Positions 53,016 through 61,648 are shown, numbered from the stretch's first letter. The stretch: DNA of 64,000 bases from Nocardioides daejeonensis (GCF_003194585.1 NZ_QHKZ01000006.1:124001-188000), one strand, 5' to 3'. A program made the numbers and translations. Notes: generated by a model not told the origin, from the letters alone.

Positions 53016-54058
53016 GACTCTCCTCCGAAGCGATAGCGACGGCGCCCGAGCAGCACCAGGAACACCGGGGCACCGACGATTCCGGTCACCACGCTCAGCG
53101 GCACGTCCTGCGGCGGCGCCAGCACCCGGGCCGCGACATCGACCCAGACCAGGAAGAGTGCTCCGAACAGCGCGCCGACCGGCAGCATCCGGGCATGCAG
53201 CGGCCCCACCAGCAGCCGAGCCATGTGCGGCACGATCAGGCCGACGAAACCGATGCCTCCGGCGATCGCCACCATCACCCCGACCAGCACCGCCTGGAGC
53301 ACGAAGAGGAGGACCCGGAGGCGAACCACCGGCACACCGAGGGCGGTAGCAACATCGGCCCCGGACAGCAGGCCGTCGAGCCAACCACGCAGGAACCACA
53401 GCAGCGTCAGGCTCGCCAGCAGCACCATCAGGGGCAGCGCCACCTGCTCCCAGGACGCGCGCGCCAGGCTCCCCAGGAGCCAGAACAGCACGCCCTGCGC
53501 CATCTGCGGCTCCGAGCTGCGGAAGACCAGATAGCTGGCGACGGCCGAGAAGGCCGCAGCCATCACCGTCCCGGTGAGCACCAGGCGCAGCGGTGTCAGG
53601 CCACCCTGTGCCAACGCCACCCCGAAGACGAGGGTGGCCGCGATCACGGCTCCGAGCATGGCGCCCACCGAGAGTGCCCAGGTGCCGGCTGCAGCAAGCA
53701 CACCCAGGGTGATGACCGCCGTGGCGCCGACACTGGCGCCGGCGGACACACCGAGGAGGTAGGGATCGGCCAGCGGGTTGCGCACCAGCGTCTGCACGAC
53801 CGTGCCTGCCACCGCCAGCCCGGCGCCGACGATCGCCGCCAGCACCACCCTCGGGGCCCGGATGTTCCACACGATCCGTTCCACCGGCGTGGTGACGGCG
53901 TCGCCGGCCAGCCGGCCGCGCCACACCTCGACCACGTCGGAGAAGGAGACCGAGGCCGGCCCGAACATCGTGGCGGCCGGCAGGCTCACCACCAGGGCGA
54001 TCACGGCGATCAGCAACAGCGGGACCAGCGGGGCGCGTCGTGGTGCGGGGTCAACCAC
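53012..54058 (-). CDS. ABC transporter permease of the FhuF-linked importer
   Basis: A 348-residue FecCD-type permease starting at GTG. Landmarks: IRAPRVVLAAIVGAGLAVAG, VQTLVRNPLADPYLLGVSAGASVG, AGGIGFVGLIVPHMARLLVGPLH and PPQDVPLSVVTGIVGAPVFLVLLGRR. About nine membrane segments. It overlaps the FhuF-like gene by 8 bp and the ATPase by 4 bp. Confidence 0.88.
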   Translation of the reverse strand: MVDPAPRRAPLVPLLLIAVIALVVSLPAATMFGPASVSFSDVVEVWRGRLAGDAVTTPVERIVWNIRAPRVVLAAIVGAGLAVAGTVVQTLVRNPLADPYLLGVSAGASVGATAVITLGVLAAAGTWALSVGAMLGAVIAATLVFGVALAQGGLTPLRLVLTGTVMAAAFSAVASYLVFRSSEPQMAQGVLFWLLGSLARASWEQVALPLMVLLASLTLLWFLRGWLDGLLSGADVATALGVPVVRLRVLLFVLQAVLVGVMVAIAGGIGFVGLIVPHMARLLVGPLHARMLPVGALFGALFLVWVDVAARVLAPPQDVPLSVVTGIVGAPVFLVLLGRRRYRFGGES

Positions 54059-54845
54059 GGCAGGTCACCGCCAGGCGCGGTGGCGGCTGCCGCACGAGCG
54101 CACTCGTAGCCCAGCGGCGGCGTACCTCTGCGGGCGTGAGGCGGTCGCACGAGCCGCACTCGTCACGCCCCTCGGCGAGCCGCATCAGGCAGCAGGTCTC
54201 GCGGCGATACGTGAGGCTCGCGCCGTAGGGGGTGCTTGCGACCTCCCACGTGAGGGGGACGCCGTCCCACGGCCAGGCCTCGGCGTCGAGACACGACGCT
54301 GCGGCGGCCTCCACTCCCGGGCGCGACTCCGGCGGCGCTGCATCGTGCACTCGGCGCCAGGCTCCGGCGACCGCTGCCGCGACATTCCCCCAGGCCACGG
54401 CCGGGCGGAGGCGCGAGATCGTCCGTGACGCCGCCACCACCGGGGCGAGGTGGGTCACGAGATCCGCGGCGATCGCCGTCGGCGTCTCCGGCCCGTCCAC
54501 ACCCGGCTGGTGGCCTGCCTCGAGCGCCAGCCCGACCGTGCGTCCAGCGCGGAGCCGAACCAAGAGCGGTGTCGCGGCAAGCCGCAGCCCCCGACCCGAC
54601 ACGGCCCATCGGCCGATCGAGAGAGCAGCGACCCGGCCGGCGTACCCCTGAAGAGCGCAGGAGCCGCCCACCACGGGGCTGCTCGCACCGATCTCTGCCG
54701 CGTAGGCGCGCGCAATCGCCGGCCACGCATCATCGCAGGCGAGGTCGGCGACGGGGCGCCACCCCTCACCGGCCACGTCGTCGTGCAGCAGGTAGTGCTC
54801 GGGGTCGACCGTCCGGAGCTGCTCGAGCGCCGGGTCGGCGATCAC
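54051..54845 (-). CDS. FhuF-like [2Fe-2S] reductase
   Basis: A 264-residue protein starting at GTG (MIADPALEQLRTVDPEHYLL). The C-terminus has CCLMRLAEGRDECGSC, exactly the CC-x10-C-x2-C cluster of E. coli FhuF, which reduces ferric siderophores in the cytoplasm. The rest is helical. It is encoded inside a B12-riboswitch importer operon, not a visibly iron-regulated one, so it may reduce Co(III) in an imported corrinoid or cobalt complex. An Fe role is not excluded. Confidence 0.85.
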   Translation of the reverse strand: MIADPALEQLRTVDPEHYLLHDDVAGEGWRPVADLACDDAWPAIARAYAAEIGASSPVVGGSCALQGYAGRVAALSIGRWAVSGRGLRLAATPLLVRLRAGRTVGLALEAGHQPGVDGPETPTAIAADLVTHLAPVVAASRTISRLRPAVAWGNVAAAVAGAWRRVHDAAPPESRPGVEAAAASCLDAEAWPWDGVPLTWEVASTPYGASLTYRRETCCLMRLAEGRDECGSCDRLTPAEVRRRWATSALVRQPPPRLAVTCRG

Positions 54846-55903
54846 GACAGGTCGATCGTGCCGGTGATCCCGGAGTCGGGCAGCAGCCCCAGCTCCTCCA
54901 GACCCGCACGCAGCTGCTCGGCGGCCTCGATGTTGCCGTAGCCGGAGGTGAACAGGGCCAGCGGCAGCACCACGATCCGGTTCTCCTTCACAGCGGGCAG
55001 GTCCTTCAACGCCGCGTGGGTGCGGATCGTCGTGATCTTCTGCTCCACCTCGTCGGCGCTGTCGGAGCGGTAGTCCATCACCACGATCGCATCGGGCTGC
55101 TGCTCGGCGACCGACTCCCAGGACGCCCGGAACCACGTGGTGTCCTCGTCCGCGTAGACGTTCTCGGCACCCGCAGCCTCGATGATGCCTTGCGGCGGAC
55201 CGTTGTGGCCCGAGGTGTAGACGTCCGTGGTGGCGCTGTCGAAGAGCAGCAGCCGCGGTGCCTCGTCCGCGGTGGGCGCCTCCTGGAGCGCGGTCAGTCG
55301 CCGCTCCAGCTCGGCGAGGGCCTCCTTGGCCCGGTCGGTGTTGCCGGTGAGCTCGCCGTAGTTGGCGATGTCGGCGCGCAGCGCGTCCCACGGACCCATC
55401 GTGCCGAGTTTGGAGTCCGCGCCGGCGGCCGGATCCTGGCGGCAGCTGTCGGAGATCACGTAGGTGGCGATGCCCTGGTCCTGGGCCGCCTCCCGGCTGA
55501 CGCCCGAGGAGCCGGAGAAGAGGCCGCTGTAGGAGCCGATCAGCAGGTCGGGGTCGACCCCGACGATCGACTCCAGCGAGATCGGGCTGGGCAGTCGCTC
55601 GATGTCGTCGACCTGCACGTCGAAGAGTTCGTTCATCAGGGAGTCGTTGCCCGGCGACAGCGTCATCGCTGCGATCCGGTCGGCGGCTCCGATGCGGAGC
55701 AGGGTGCCGATGTTGGCCGAGTTGCTGGTGGCGACGATCCGCTCGACCGGGGCGGCGTACGCCGCCTTCTCGCCGCAGTTCTGCACGGTGACGTCTCCGT
55801 CGGCGGAGGAGTCCTTGGTCGAGCCGCAGGCGGCGAGCATCAGGCCGCCCACCGCAAGGACGGCAAGACGGATGGCGCGGGAGTGGCGGACATGGCTGTG
55901 CAT
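54842..55903 (-). CDS. ABC transporter substrate-binding lipoprotein of the FhuF-linked importer
   Basis: A 353-residue lipoprotein. ATG MHSHVRHSRAIR is used because AAGGAA lies just before it; a GTG 15 bases upstream is the alternative. Lipobox AACGS after LAVLAVGGLML. The mature domain (VQNCGEKAAYAAPVERIVATSNSANIGTLLRIGAADRIAAMTL) is a helical-backbone binding protein. It is the first gene after a cobalamin riboswitch and overlaps the FhuF-like gene by 4 bp. Confidence 0.85.
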   Translation of the reverse strand: MHSHVRHSRAIRLAVLAVGGLMLAACGSTKDSSADGDVTVQNCGEKAAYAAPVERIVATSNSANIGTLLRIGAADRIAAMTLSPGNDSLMNELFDVQVDDIERLPSPISLESIVGVDPDLLIGSYSGLFSGSSGVSREAAQDQGIATYVISDSCRQDPAAGADSKLGTMGPWDALRADIANYGELTGNTDRAKEALAELERRLTALQEAPTADEAPRLLLFDSATTDVYTSGHNGPPQGIIEAAGAENVYADEDTTWFRASWESVAEQQPDAIVVMDYRSDSADEVEQKITTIRTHAALKDLPAVKENRIVVLPLALFTSGYGNIEAAEQLRAGLEELGLLPDSGITGTIDLS

Positions 55904-55971
55904 GGGCAGTTCCTTCACAGTCGTGACTCGTACGCGGAGTCAGCGGGGACGGTTGACGCGGCAGGTGACCG

Positions 55972-56125
55972 CGGCCAGCAGGTCTTCGGACTCGGGTTCG
56001 ACCGGACGAGACGTCTTCCCGGGGGCGAGCCCCCAGTGACTTGTTGTCCCGCCCGTCACCCTCACCGCTGCGCGTCAGTCCCGGAATCGCACCGGGTTCC
56101 CTGGCTCTGGTGAGCACGACTGGCG
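55972..56125 (-). promoter_or_regulatory. Cobalamin riboswitch for the FhuF-linked importer
   Basis: Minus strand: GGGAACCCGGTGCGATTCC, then GGGACTGACGCGCAGCGGTG, ending GTCCGAAGACCTGCTGGCCG. The core matches the B12 riboswitch. In the 319-bp gap 55904-56222 the rest near 56130-56222 must hold both promoters, this one and that of cobG on the plus strand. Confidence 0.92.
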
Positions 56126-56222
56126 GAAGGGACTCTAAGCCACTGCCATCCCGCGTGCCACCAAAGCGACGTACGTCACTTTTCGCCGCGGTGGTGCGGC
56201 GGCTCATCGGCCGACTGCGAAG

Positions 56223-57140
56223 ATGGCCCGCATGCCCGGCTCCCCAGCGAACGACGCGGCGCCCGGATCCCTCTCCCGCACCCGGACCCGCGGTGACCTG
56301 TGCCCCGGCGTGCTACGCCCCTGGCTCGCCGACGACGGCGCACTCGTCCGACTTCGGCTGGTAGGCGGCGCGACCCGGATCGACCAGCTCGCCGCGTTGG
56401 GCGCGGTTGCCGAGAAGTACGGATCGGGCACCGTGCACCTCACCAAGCGGGCCAATCTGCAGGTCCGGGGACTGCCGGTCGTCGGCGACGGTTGCCCTTC
56501 CGCCAGCCTGCCTCACGAGGTGGTGGCGGCGATCGAGGCCACCGGACTGCTCCCCTCGCACAGCCACGAGCTGGTGCGCAACATCCTGCTCTCTCCGCTC
56601 TCCGGCGTCACCGGAGGACGGGCCGACCTGCGCCCGCTCGCTGAGCGTCTCGACCGGGCGCTGCGCGCCACTCCCGCTGCCGCGGGCCTCTCGGCCCGGT
56701 TCCTCTTCGTGCTCGACGACGGGCGCGGGGACGTCGTCGGACGCTCCGCGGATCTCGGTGTCATCGCGCTCGACGAGCGGACCGCGCAGGTGCGGGTGGG
56801 GTCGGCGCAGTGGAGCGAGCCGCTGGCGCTGGATGACGTCGTACCAGCGCTGGTGGGGTGGGCGACAGCGTTCGTCGCGGCGCGCGGCACCGGCCCCGAC
56901 GCACCGTGGCACGTCGACGAACTGCCGACACCGCTGCTCGCGCACGCGGCGCAACCCGATCCTCGACTGCCGGAGCCGACCGCTCCGCCGGCGTACGGCG
57001 CCCTTCCGGGCTGCGTGCACCGCCAGGTCCCGGACGGGCGGCTGGCCCCGCGTGACCTGGCGGCTCTCGCCGCGGAGTTCGGCAGCCATCGCCGGATCGT
57101 GGTGACGCCCTGGCGCAGCCTGGTCATCCCGGACGCGTAG
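56223..57140 (+). CDS. cobG: Precorrin-3B synthase CobG-like, apparently truncated at the C-terminus
   Basis: A 305-residue protein. The N-terminal part is the ferredoxin-like half of the nitrite/sulfite reductase superfamily: RGDLCPGVLRPW, GAVAEKYGSGTVHLTKRANLQVRGL, HELVRNILLSPLSGV. A second ferredoxin-like half starts near residue 260 (GALPGCVHRQVPDGRLAPRDLAALAAEF) and the protein stops at TPWRSLVIPDA. In full-length CobG the next segment carries the 4Fe-4S cysteines. Here only three scattered Cys exist and no CX5C...CX3C. The riboswitch of cobH begins within a few bases, so the missing part is not nearby in another frame. Activity is doubtful. Confidence 0.7.
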   Translation: MARMPGSPANDAAPGSLSRTRTRGDLCPGVLRPWLADDGALVRLRLVGGATRIDQLAALGAVAEKYGSGTVHLTKRANLQVRGLPVVGDGCPSASLPHEVVAAIEATGLLPSHSHELVRNILLSPLSGVTGGRADLRPLAERLDRALRATPAAAGLSARFLFVLDDGRGDVVGRSADLGVIALDERTAQVRVGSAQWSEPLALDDVVPALVGWATAFVAARGTGPDAPWHVDELPTPLLAHAAQPDPRLPEPTAPPAYGALPGCVHRQVPDGRLAPRDLAALAAEFGSHRRIVVTPWRSLVIPDA

Positions 57141-57142
57141 TC

Positions 57143-57250
57143 TGCTCGGCGACCCGACGTGCAGGAACCCGGTGTGACTCCGGGGCGGTTCCGCCACTGT
57201 GAGGCCTTCGCGGCCGAGCCAGACACTGCACGTGGGGCGACCTGTACCCA
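57143..57250 (+). promoter_or_regulatory. Cobalamin riboswitch for cobH-cobIJ
   Basis: Plus strand: GCAGGAACCCGGTGTGACTC, then CGGGGCGGTTCCGCCACTGT, and GAGCCAGACACTGCACGT closing the outer stem (CGTGCAG/CTGCACG). It starts directly after the cobG stop. It is a shorter version of the four other switches but the core is intact. Confidence 0.88.
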
Positions 57251-57259
57251 CCATCCGAG

Positions 57260-57279
57260 TCGGGGGCGCGAACCCCCGA
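57260..57279 (+). promoter_or_regulatory. Expression-platform hairpin before cobH
   Basis: TCGGGGG (57260-57266) pairs with CCCCCGA (57273-57279), with a CGCGAA loop. It ends at the GGAG ribosome site (57280-57283) nine bases before the cobH ATG. There is no T-run, so control of translation is more likely than termination. Confidence 0.6.
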
Positions 57280-57291
57280 GGGAGCAGTGCC

Positions 57292-57951
57292 ATGCCGCCA
57301 CCCGCACGCCCGCCCCGCCGCTACGACTACATCGACGACGGACCGGCGATCTACGTCGACTCGTTTGCCACGATCCGTGCCGAGACCGATCTCAGCCGGG
57401 TGCCGGCAGACGCCGAGAAGGTGGCGGTGCGGATGGTGCACGGCACCGGGCAGACCGACCTGGTCGACGAGCTCGTGATCCACCCGGGTCTGGTCACGGC
57501 TGCGCGCGGCGCCCTGGAGGCAGGCGCGCCGATCCTGGCCGACGCGAACATGGTTGCCTCGGGCGTCACCCGCGCGCGACTGCCCCGCGACAACGAGGTG
57601 CTCTGCCTGATCGGCGACCCGCTGGTGCCCGAGCTCGCCCGTTCCTTCGGCACCACGCGGTCGGCCGCGGCGGTCTCGCTGTGGGGCGATCGGCTGGCCG
57701 GTGCGGTAGTGGCGATCGGCAACGCGCCCACCGCGCTCTTCCACCTGCTGGAGCTGCTCCACGACGGAGCGCCACGACCGGCGGCGGTCATCGGCTGCCC
57801 GGTCGGCTTCATCGGCGCCGCCGAGTCGAAGCAGGCCCTCGCCGCATTCGGCGACGCGCACGCCCTGCCCTACCTCACGGTGCACGGCCGACGCGGCGGC
57901 TCGGCGATGACCGCCTCCGCGCTCAACGCGATCGCGCAGGACGCCGAATGA
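57292..57951 (+). CDS. cobH: Precorrin-8X methylmutase CobH
   Basis: A 219-residue protein from ATG MPPPARPPRRYDYIDDGPAIY. The catalytic histidine lies in AVRMVHGTGQTDLVDEL, followed by PILADANMVASGVTR and the C-terminal AVIGCPVGFIGAAESKQAL. It moves a methyl from C11 to C12, giving hydrogenobyrinic acid. GGAG is eight bases before the start, close to the hairpin of the riboswitch. It overlaps cobIJ by 4 bp. Confidence 0.96.
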   Translation: MPPPARPPRRYDYIDDGPAIYVDSFATIRAETDLSRVPADAEKVAVRMVHGTGQTDLVDELVIHPGLVTAARGALEAGAPILADANMVASGVTRARLPRDNEVLCLIGDPLVPELARSFGTTRSAAAVSLWGDRLAGAVVAIGNAPTALFHLLELLHDGAPRPAAVIGCPVGFIGAAESKQALAAFGDAHALPYLTVHGRRGGSAMTASALNAIAQDAE

Positions 57952-59516
57952 GCGGGCGGCTGTACGGCGTCGGGCTCGGCCCCGGCGACCCTGAGCTGAT
58001 CACCCGCAAGGCGGCCCGGCTGATCGCCGAGGCAGACGTGATCGCCTATCACGCAGGCGTCGGCAAGGCCTCGAACGCACGACGGATCGCCGCCGAACTC
58101 ATCCCGGCAAGCGTGACCGAGGAGGAGCTGCGCTACCCGGTCACCACTGGCACCACCGAGCATCCGGGCGGGTACGCCGGCGCGATGGCGGAGTTCTACG
58201 AGGCCTGCGCCGCCCGCCTCGGCGCACACCTGGAGGCCGGGCGCACGGTCGTCGTGCTGGCTGAGGGCGACCCGCTCTTCTACGGATCGTTCATGTACCT
58301 GCACGATCGGCTCTCACCCCGGTTCGAGACCGAGGTGGTGCCCGGCGTGCCCGCCTTCGCCGCGGCCACCGCCGTCGTGGCGACCCCGCTGGTGCGCCAG
58401 ACCGACGTGCTCACGGTCTTGCCCGGCACGCTGCCGCAGAGCGAACTCGCCCGGCGCCTGGCCGACACCGACGGCGCGATCATCATGAAGCTCGGCCGCC
58501 GATTCCCCGCGGTCCGGGAGGCGCTGGCGCTGGCCGGACGGCTGGAGCATGCCTGGTACGTCGAGCGCGCCTCGATGCCTGCCGAACGCTGGATGCGCGT
58601 CGTCGACGTCGACGCCGCCACCGTCCCCTACTTCTCCCTCATCGTGGTCCCCGGCGACTCCCTCGCCGCCGACCCCACCGGCCGTCGAGACGCCAGCTCC
58701 AACACGTCGAAACGCCAACTTCAGTCAGTTGAGAAGCCACTTCCAGCATCAGACGCAACGTGCCGCCCCGCCGAGCTGCTGGTCGTCGGCCTCGGTCCGG
58801 GCCCCGAGCACTGGGTGACGCCCGAGGTGAGTGCTGCGCTCGCCGAGGTCGACCACGTGGTCGGCTATGCGCCGTACGTCAATCGGGTGCCGCACCGCGA
58901 GGGCCTCACCCGCCACGCCTCAGGCAACACCGTCGAGGTCGATCGCGCGCGCTTCGCCCTCGACCTCGCCCGCTCCGGGGAGCGGGTGGCGGTCGTCTCC
59001 GGCGGCGACGCCGGGGTCTTCGGCATGGCGGCAGCGGTCTTCGAGGCCGCCGAGGAGTACGCCGACGTGCCGGTCCGGGTCCTTCCCGGCGTCTCCGCAG
59101 TCCAGGCGGTGGCGGCGCGGGCAGGCGCACCGATCGGGGCGGACTTCGCCGTGCTCAGTCTCTCCGACCGACTCAAGCCCTGGGCTGTGGTGGAGCAACG
59201 GCTGCGCGCCCTGGCCGAGGCCGACCTGGTGATCGGGATCTACAACCCGGCCTCGCGGAGCCGGCCTGACCAGATCGGCAAGGCCCGCGAGGTGCTCTTG
59301 GAGCACCACAAGCCCGACACGGTCGTCGTGGTCGGCCGCGATGTGGGGCGGGCAGAGGAGTCGCTGACCGTCACCACCCTGGGCGACCTCGACCCCGCGA
59401 CGATCGACATGAAGTGCCTGGTGCTCGTCGGCGCCTCGTCGACTCGGGTCACCGTGGGTGGTCAGGCGTGGACGCCGCGCTTCGTCAACCACGAAAATGA
59501 CGTCTCGACGCGCTGA
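57948..59516 (+). CDS. cobIJ: CobI-CobJ fusion: precorrin-2 C20- and precorrin-3B C17-methyltransferase
   Basis: A 522-residue two-domain enzyme. CobI is residues 1 to about 240 (GVGLGPGDPELITRKAARL, VLAEGDPLFYGSFMYL, VPGVPAFAAATA). CobJ is about 275-515 (VVGLGPGPEHWVTPEVSAAL, VVGYAPYVNRV, VVSGGDAGVFGMAAAVFE, VVVGRDVGRAEESLTVTTL). Such fusions are known in Mycobacterium. The linker (DASSNTSKRQLQSVEKPLPA) comes from degenerate copies of a 22-bp repeat. The last residues VSTR and the stop come from a second array of that repeat at 59501-59576. Confidence 0.95.
   Translation: MSGRLYGVGLGPGDPELITRKAARLIAEADVIAYHAGVGKASNARRIAAELIPASVTEEELRYPVTTGTTEHPGGYAGAMAEFYEACAARLGAHLEAGRTVVVLAEGDPLFYGSFMYLHDRLSPRFETEVVPGVPAFAAATAVVATPLVRQTDVLTVLPGTLPQSELARRLADTDGAIIMKLGRRFPAVREALALAGRLEHAWYVERASMPAERWMRVVDVDAATVPYFSLIVVPGDSLAADPTGRRDASSNTSKRQLQSVEKPLPASDATCRPAELLVVGLGPGPEHWVTPEVSAALAEVDHVVGYAPYVNRVPHREGLTRHASGNTVEVDRARFALDLARSGERVAVVSGGDAGVFGMAAAVFEAAEEYADVPVRVLPGVSAVQAVAARAGAPIGADFAVLSLSDRLKPWAVVEQRLRALAEADLVIGIYNPASRSRPDQIGKAREVLLEHHKPDTVVVVGRDVGRAEESLTVTTLGDLDPATIDMKCLVLVGASSTRVTVGGQAWTPRFVNHENDVSTR
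58683..58750 (+). repeat. Three degenerate 22-bp units encoding the CobI-CobJ linker
   Basis: Units start at 58683 (CGTCGAGACGCCAGCTCC), 58705 (CGTCGAAACGCCAACTTC) and 58728 (GTTGAGAAGCCACTTCC). They are the reverse complement of the unit repeated at 59501-59576. The first unit differs at about two of 22 positions, and the later units are more decayed. Confidence 0.75.
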
Positions 59517-59576
59517 AGCTGGCGTCTCGACGTGCTGAAGCTGGCGTCTCGACGTGCTGAAGCTGGCGTCTCGACG
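59501..59576 (+). repeat. 22-bp tandem repeat between cobIJ and cobM, 3.4 units
   Basis: Units begin at 59501, 59523 and 59545, with a partial one at 59567. Each reads CGTCTCGACGTGCTGAAG plus CTGG (the first with CG for TG). The first unit supplies the final codons and stop of cobIJ, and the array ends one base before the cobM stop. Units are contiguous, so it is not a CRISPR. Confidence 0.85.
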
Positions 59577-59577
59577 G

Positions 59578-60330
59578 TCAGCGGGGGCGGGCGGGGTCGT
59601 AGAGGTGGGAGCAGGCGAAGTCGGGGCGGACCCGGCCGGGGTCGAGGGCAGGGCCGACCAGGATCACCGCGGCCTGGGTGAGGCCGGCGGCCTCGACCTG
59701 GTCGGCGATGTCGGCCAGCGTGCCGCGTAGCACCAGCTCGTCGGCCTGAGTCGCCCGGGAGACGACCGCGACAGGGCAGTCGGGGCCGTAGTGCACGCTG
59801 AGCTCGGCGGCCAGTTCGCGGGTCCGGGTGATCGCCAGATGCAGGGCGAGCGTGGCGCGGGTCGCGGCGAAGTTGGCCAGCGCCTCGGTCTCCGGCATCG
59901 CCGTGGACCGTGCCTGCGCCCGCGTGAGCACGACCGACTGGGTCACCTCCGGCACGGTGAGCTCCCGGCCGAGCGCAGCGGCCGCGGCGGCGTACGCCGG
60001 CACGCCGGGAGTGACGTCCCACGGCACCCCTGCCTCGTCGAGCCGCCGGGCCTGCTCGGCGACCGCGGAGTAGAGCGACGGGTCGCCCGACGTCAGCCGG
60101 ACGACCGTGTGGCCCACCTGGTGCGAGGTGACCAGCACCTGGGTGATCTGGTCGAGGTCCAGGCGCTGACTGTCGACCAGCACCACGTCTTCACGACAGT
60201 GCGAGAGCACCTCGGCGTCGAGATAGGTGCCGGGATAGACGACGACGTCGGCCGAGGCGAGCATCCTCGACGCCCGCACCGTGATCAGGTCGGCGGCACC
60301 AGGACCGGCTCCGACGAAGTGGATCGTCAT
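59578..60330 (-). CDS. cobM: Precorrin-4 C11-methyltransferase CobM
   Basis: A 250-residue SAM enzyme from ATG MTIHFVGAGPGAADLITVRA. Family motifs: VVYPGTYLDAEVL, RLTSGDPSLYSAVAEQ, VTPGVPAYAAAAAALGRELTVPEVTQSVVLTR and RATLALHLAITR. The upstream part of the open frame overlaps cobL out of frame and is not used. It overlaps cobL by 4 bp (ATGA). Confidence 0.96.
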   Translation of the reverse strand: MTIHFVGAGPGAADLITVRASRMLASADVVVYPGTYLDAEVLSHCREDVVLVDSQRLDLDQITQVLVTSHQVGHTVVRLTSGDPSLYSAVAEQARRLDEAGVPWDVTPGVPAYAAAAAALGRELTVPEVTQSVVLTRAQARSTAMPETEALANFAATRATLALHLAITRTRELAAELSVHYGPDCPVAVVSRATQADELVLRGTLADIADQVEAAGLTQAAVILVGPALDPGRVRPDFACSHLYDPARPR

Positions 60331-61562
60331 GACTTCCTCCAACTCCACTGGGTGACGGCGCGGGCCGGTGCCCAGCCGGTGAATCCGCCGATCGGTGCGG
60401 CCTGCTCCACGTGGATGCGGGTCAGTTCGCCACCGTGCTCGGCATAGGCCCGGGCCAGTGCCTGCTCGGTCTCGAGCGTGACGCCGTGGACGACCAGCCG
60501 ACCGCCACCGCGCAACGCCGCCGTGCACGCCTCCAGGACTCCCGGGACCGTGGCGCCGCCGCCGACGAAGATCGCGTCCGGGTCGGGCAGATCCGTCAAG
60601 GCGTCGGGCGCGCGCCCCGTCACGACCCCCAGCCCGGGTACGCCGAGTGCGTGCGCGTTGCGTGAGATCCGTGCCGCCCGCTGCGAGTCGCGTTCGACGG
60701 CCACCGCCCGGGCGGTCGGGTGAGCACGCAGCCATTCGATGCCGACCGACCCCGCTCCGGCGCCGACATCCCAGAGCAGCTGCCCCGGCGCGGGCAGGAG
60801 TCGGGAGAGCGCGGAGGCACGCAGATCACGCTTGGTGAGCTGGCCATCGTGCTCGAAGGCGCCGTCGGGAAGTCCGGCGCTCCACCCGACGTGCAGGGGG
60901 CCGTCGAGCTCGACAGCCACGATGTTGAGCCGCGGCACCGGGCCTGGCGGGAGACCGGAGTCCGCGCGGAAGGAGGTGAGCGACTCCCGCTCCGTGCCGA
61001 GGTCGCCCAGGACGGTGAGCGTCGAGGCGCCGTACCCGGCGGTGGCGAGGAGGCCGGCCACCACGCCCGGCGTCGTCTCGTCCGAGCTCAGGAGCAGCAG
61101 CCGATGCCCGGGGGCGAGCTCACGCAGGACCAGTGCGGGATCACGTCCAACCAGGGTGAGCACGGCGCAGGACTCCGCCGCCCACCGCATCTGCGCCCGT
61201 GCCAGCGCAATGCTGGAGACGGCCGGTCGTACCACCACCCGGTCGGCCCCCAGAAGCTCGATCAGCGTGCTGCCGATGCCGGAGACGAGCGGGTCTCCCG
61301 AAGCCAGCACGACCACTCGTCGATCACCGAGTTCTTCCAAGCGGGGTTGGAGATTCTGCCGAAGTGGCGACGGCAGGAGCTCACGCTGCTGGCCTTCGAC
61401 CGGAGGCAGCAGGTCGAGGTGGCGGCGGGCGCCGATGACCACGTCGGCCTCGGCGAGCAGGGCAAGCTCGGAGGAGGCGAGGCGGCCGTCGGCGCTCAGG
61501 CCGATGACGGTCACCGGCCCGGAGCCGGGGCGCGACGGGTCGTCGCCGGTGCAGGAGCGCAT
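60327..61562 (-). CDS. cobL: Precorrin-6Y C5,15-methyltransferase (decarboxylating) CobL
   Basis: A 411-residue fusion. A CbiE-like half is residues about 15-205 (VTVIGLSADGRLASSELALL, DVVIGARRHLDLLP, VVVLASGDPLVSGIGSTL). A CbiT-like half is about 225-410 with the SAM-binding loop WDVGAGAGSVGIEWLRAHP and DAIFVGGGATVPGVLE. It methylates C5 and C15 and decarboxylates the acetate. The start MRSCTGDDPSRPG is the last Met before the domain; the longer frame overlaps the divergent riboswitch region. No minus-strand riboswitch is seen before it. Confidence 0.95.
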   Translation of the reverse strand: MRSCTGDDPSRPGSGPVTVIGLSADGRLASSELALLAEADVVIGARRHLDLLPPVEGQQRELLPSPLRQNLQPRLEELGDRRVVVLASGDPLVSGIGSTLIELLGADRVVVRPAVSSIALARAQMRWAAESCAVLTLVGRDPALVLRELAPGHRLLLLSSDETTPGVVAGLLATAGYGASTLTVLGDLGTERESLTSFRADSGLPPGPVPRLNIVAVELDGPLHVGWSAGLPDGAFEHDGQLTKRDLRASALSRLLPAPGQLLWDVGAGAGSVGIEWLRAHPTARAVAVERDSQRAARISRNAHALGVPGLGVVTGRAPDALTDLPDPDAIFVGGGATVPGVLEACTAALRGGGRLVVHGVTLETEQALARAYAEHGGELTRIHVEQAAPIGGFTGWAPARAVTQWSWRKS

Positions 61563-61648
61563 GGCGCCCGAGGATAGTGCCGCCCGAGAGCCGGACCCGT
61601 GCGGGGCCGTCGAGCGGCAGGGGCTAGCCTGGGCCACGCAACACGGCA

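Noticed and set aside
59501..59576. CRISPR array
   Set aside because: Units of 22 bp are contiguous with no unique spacers, and no cas genes are near. The same holds for 13420-13508.
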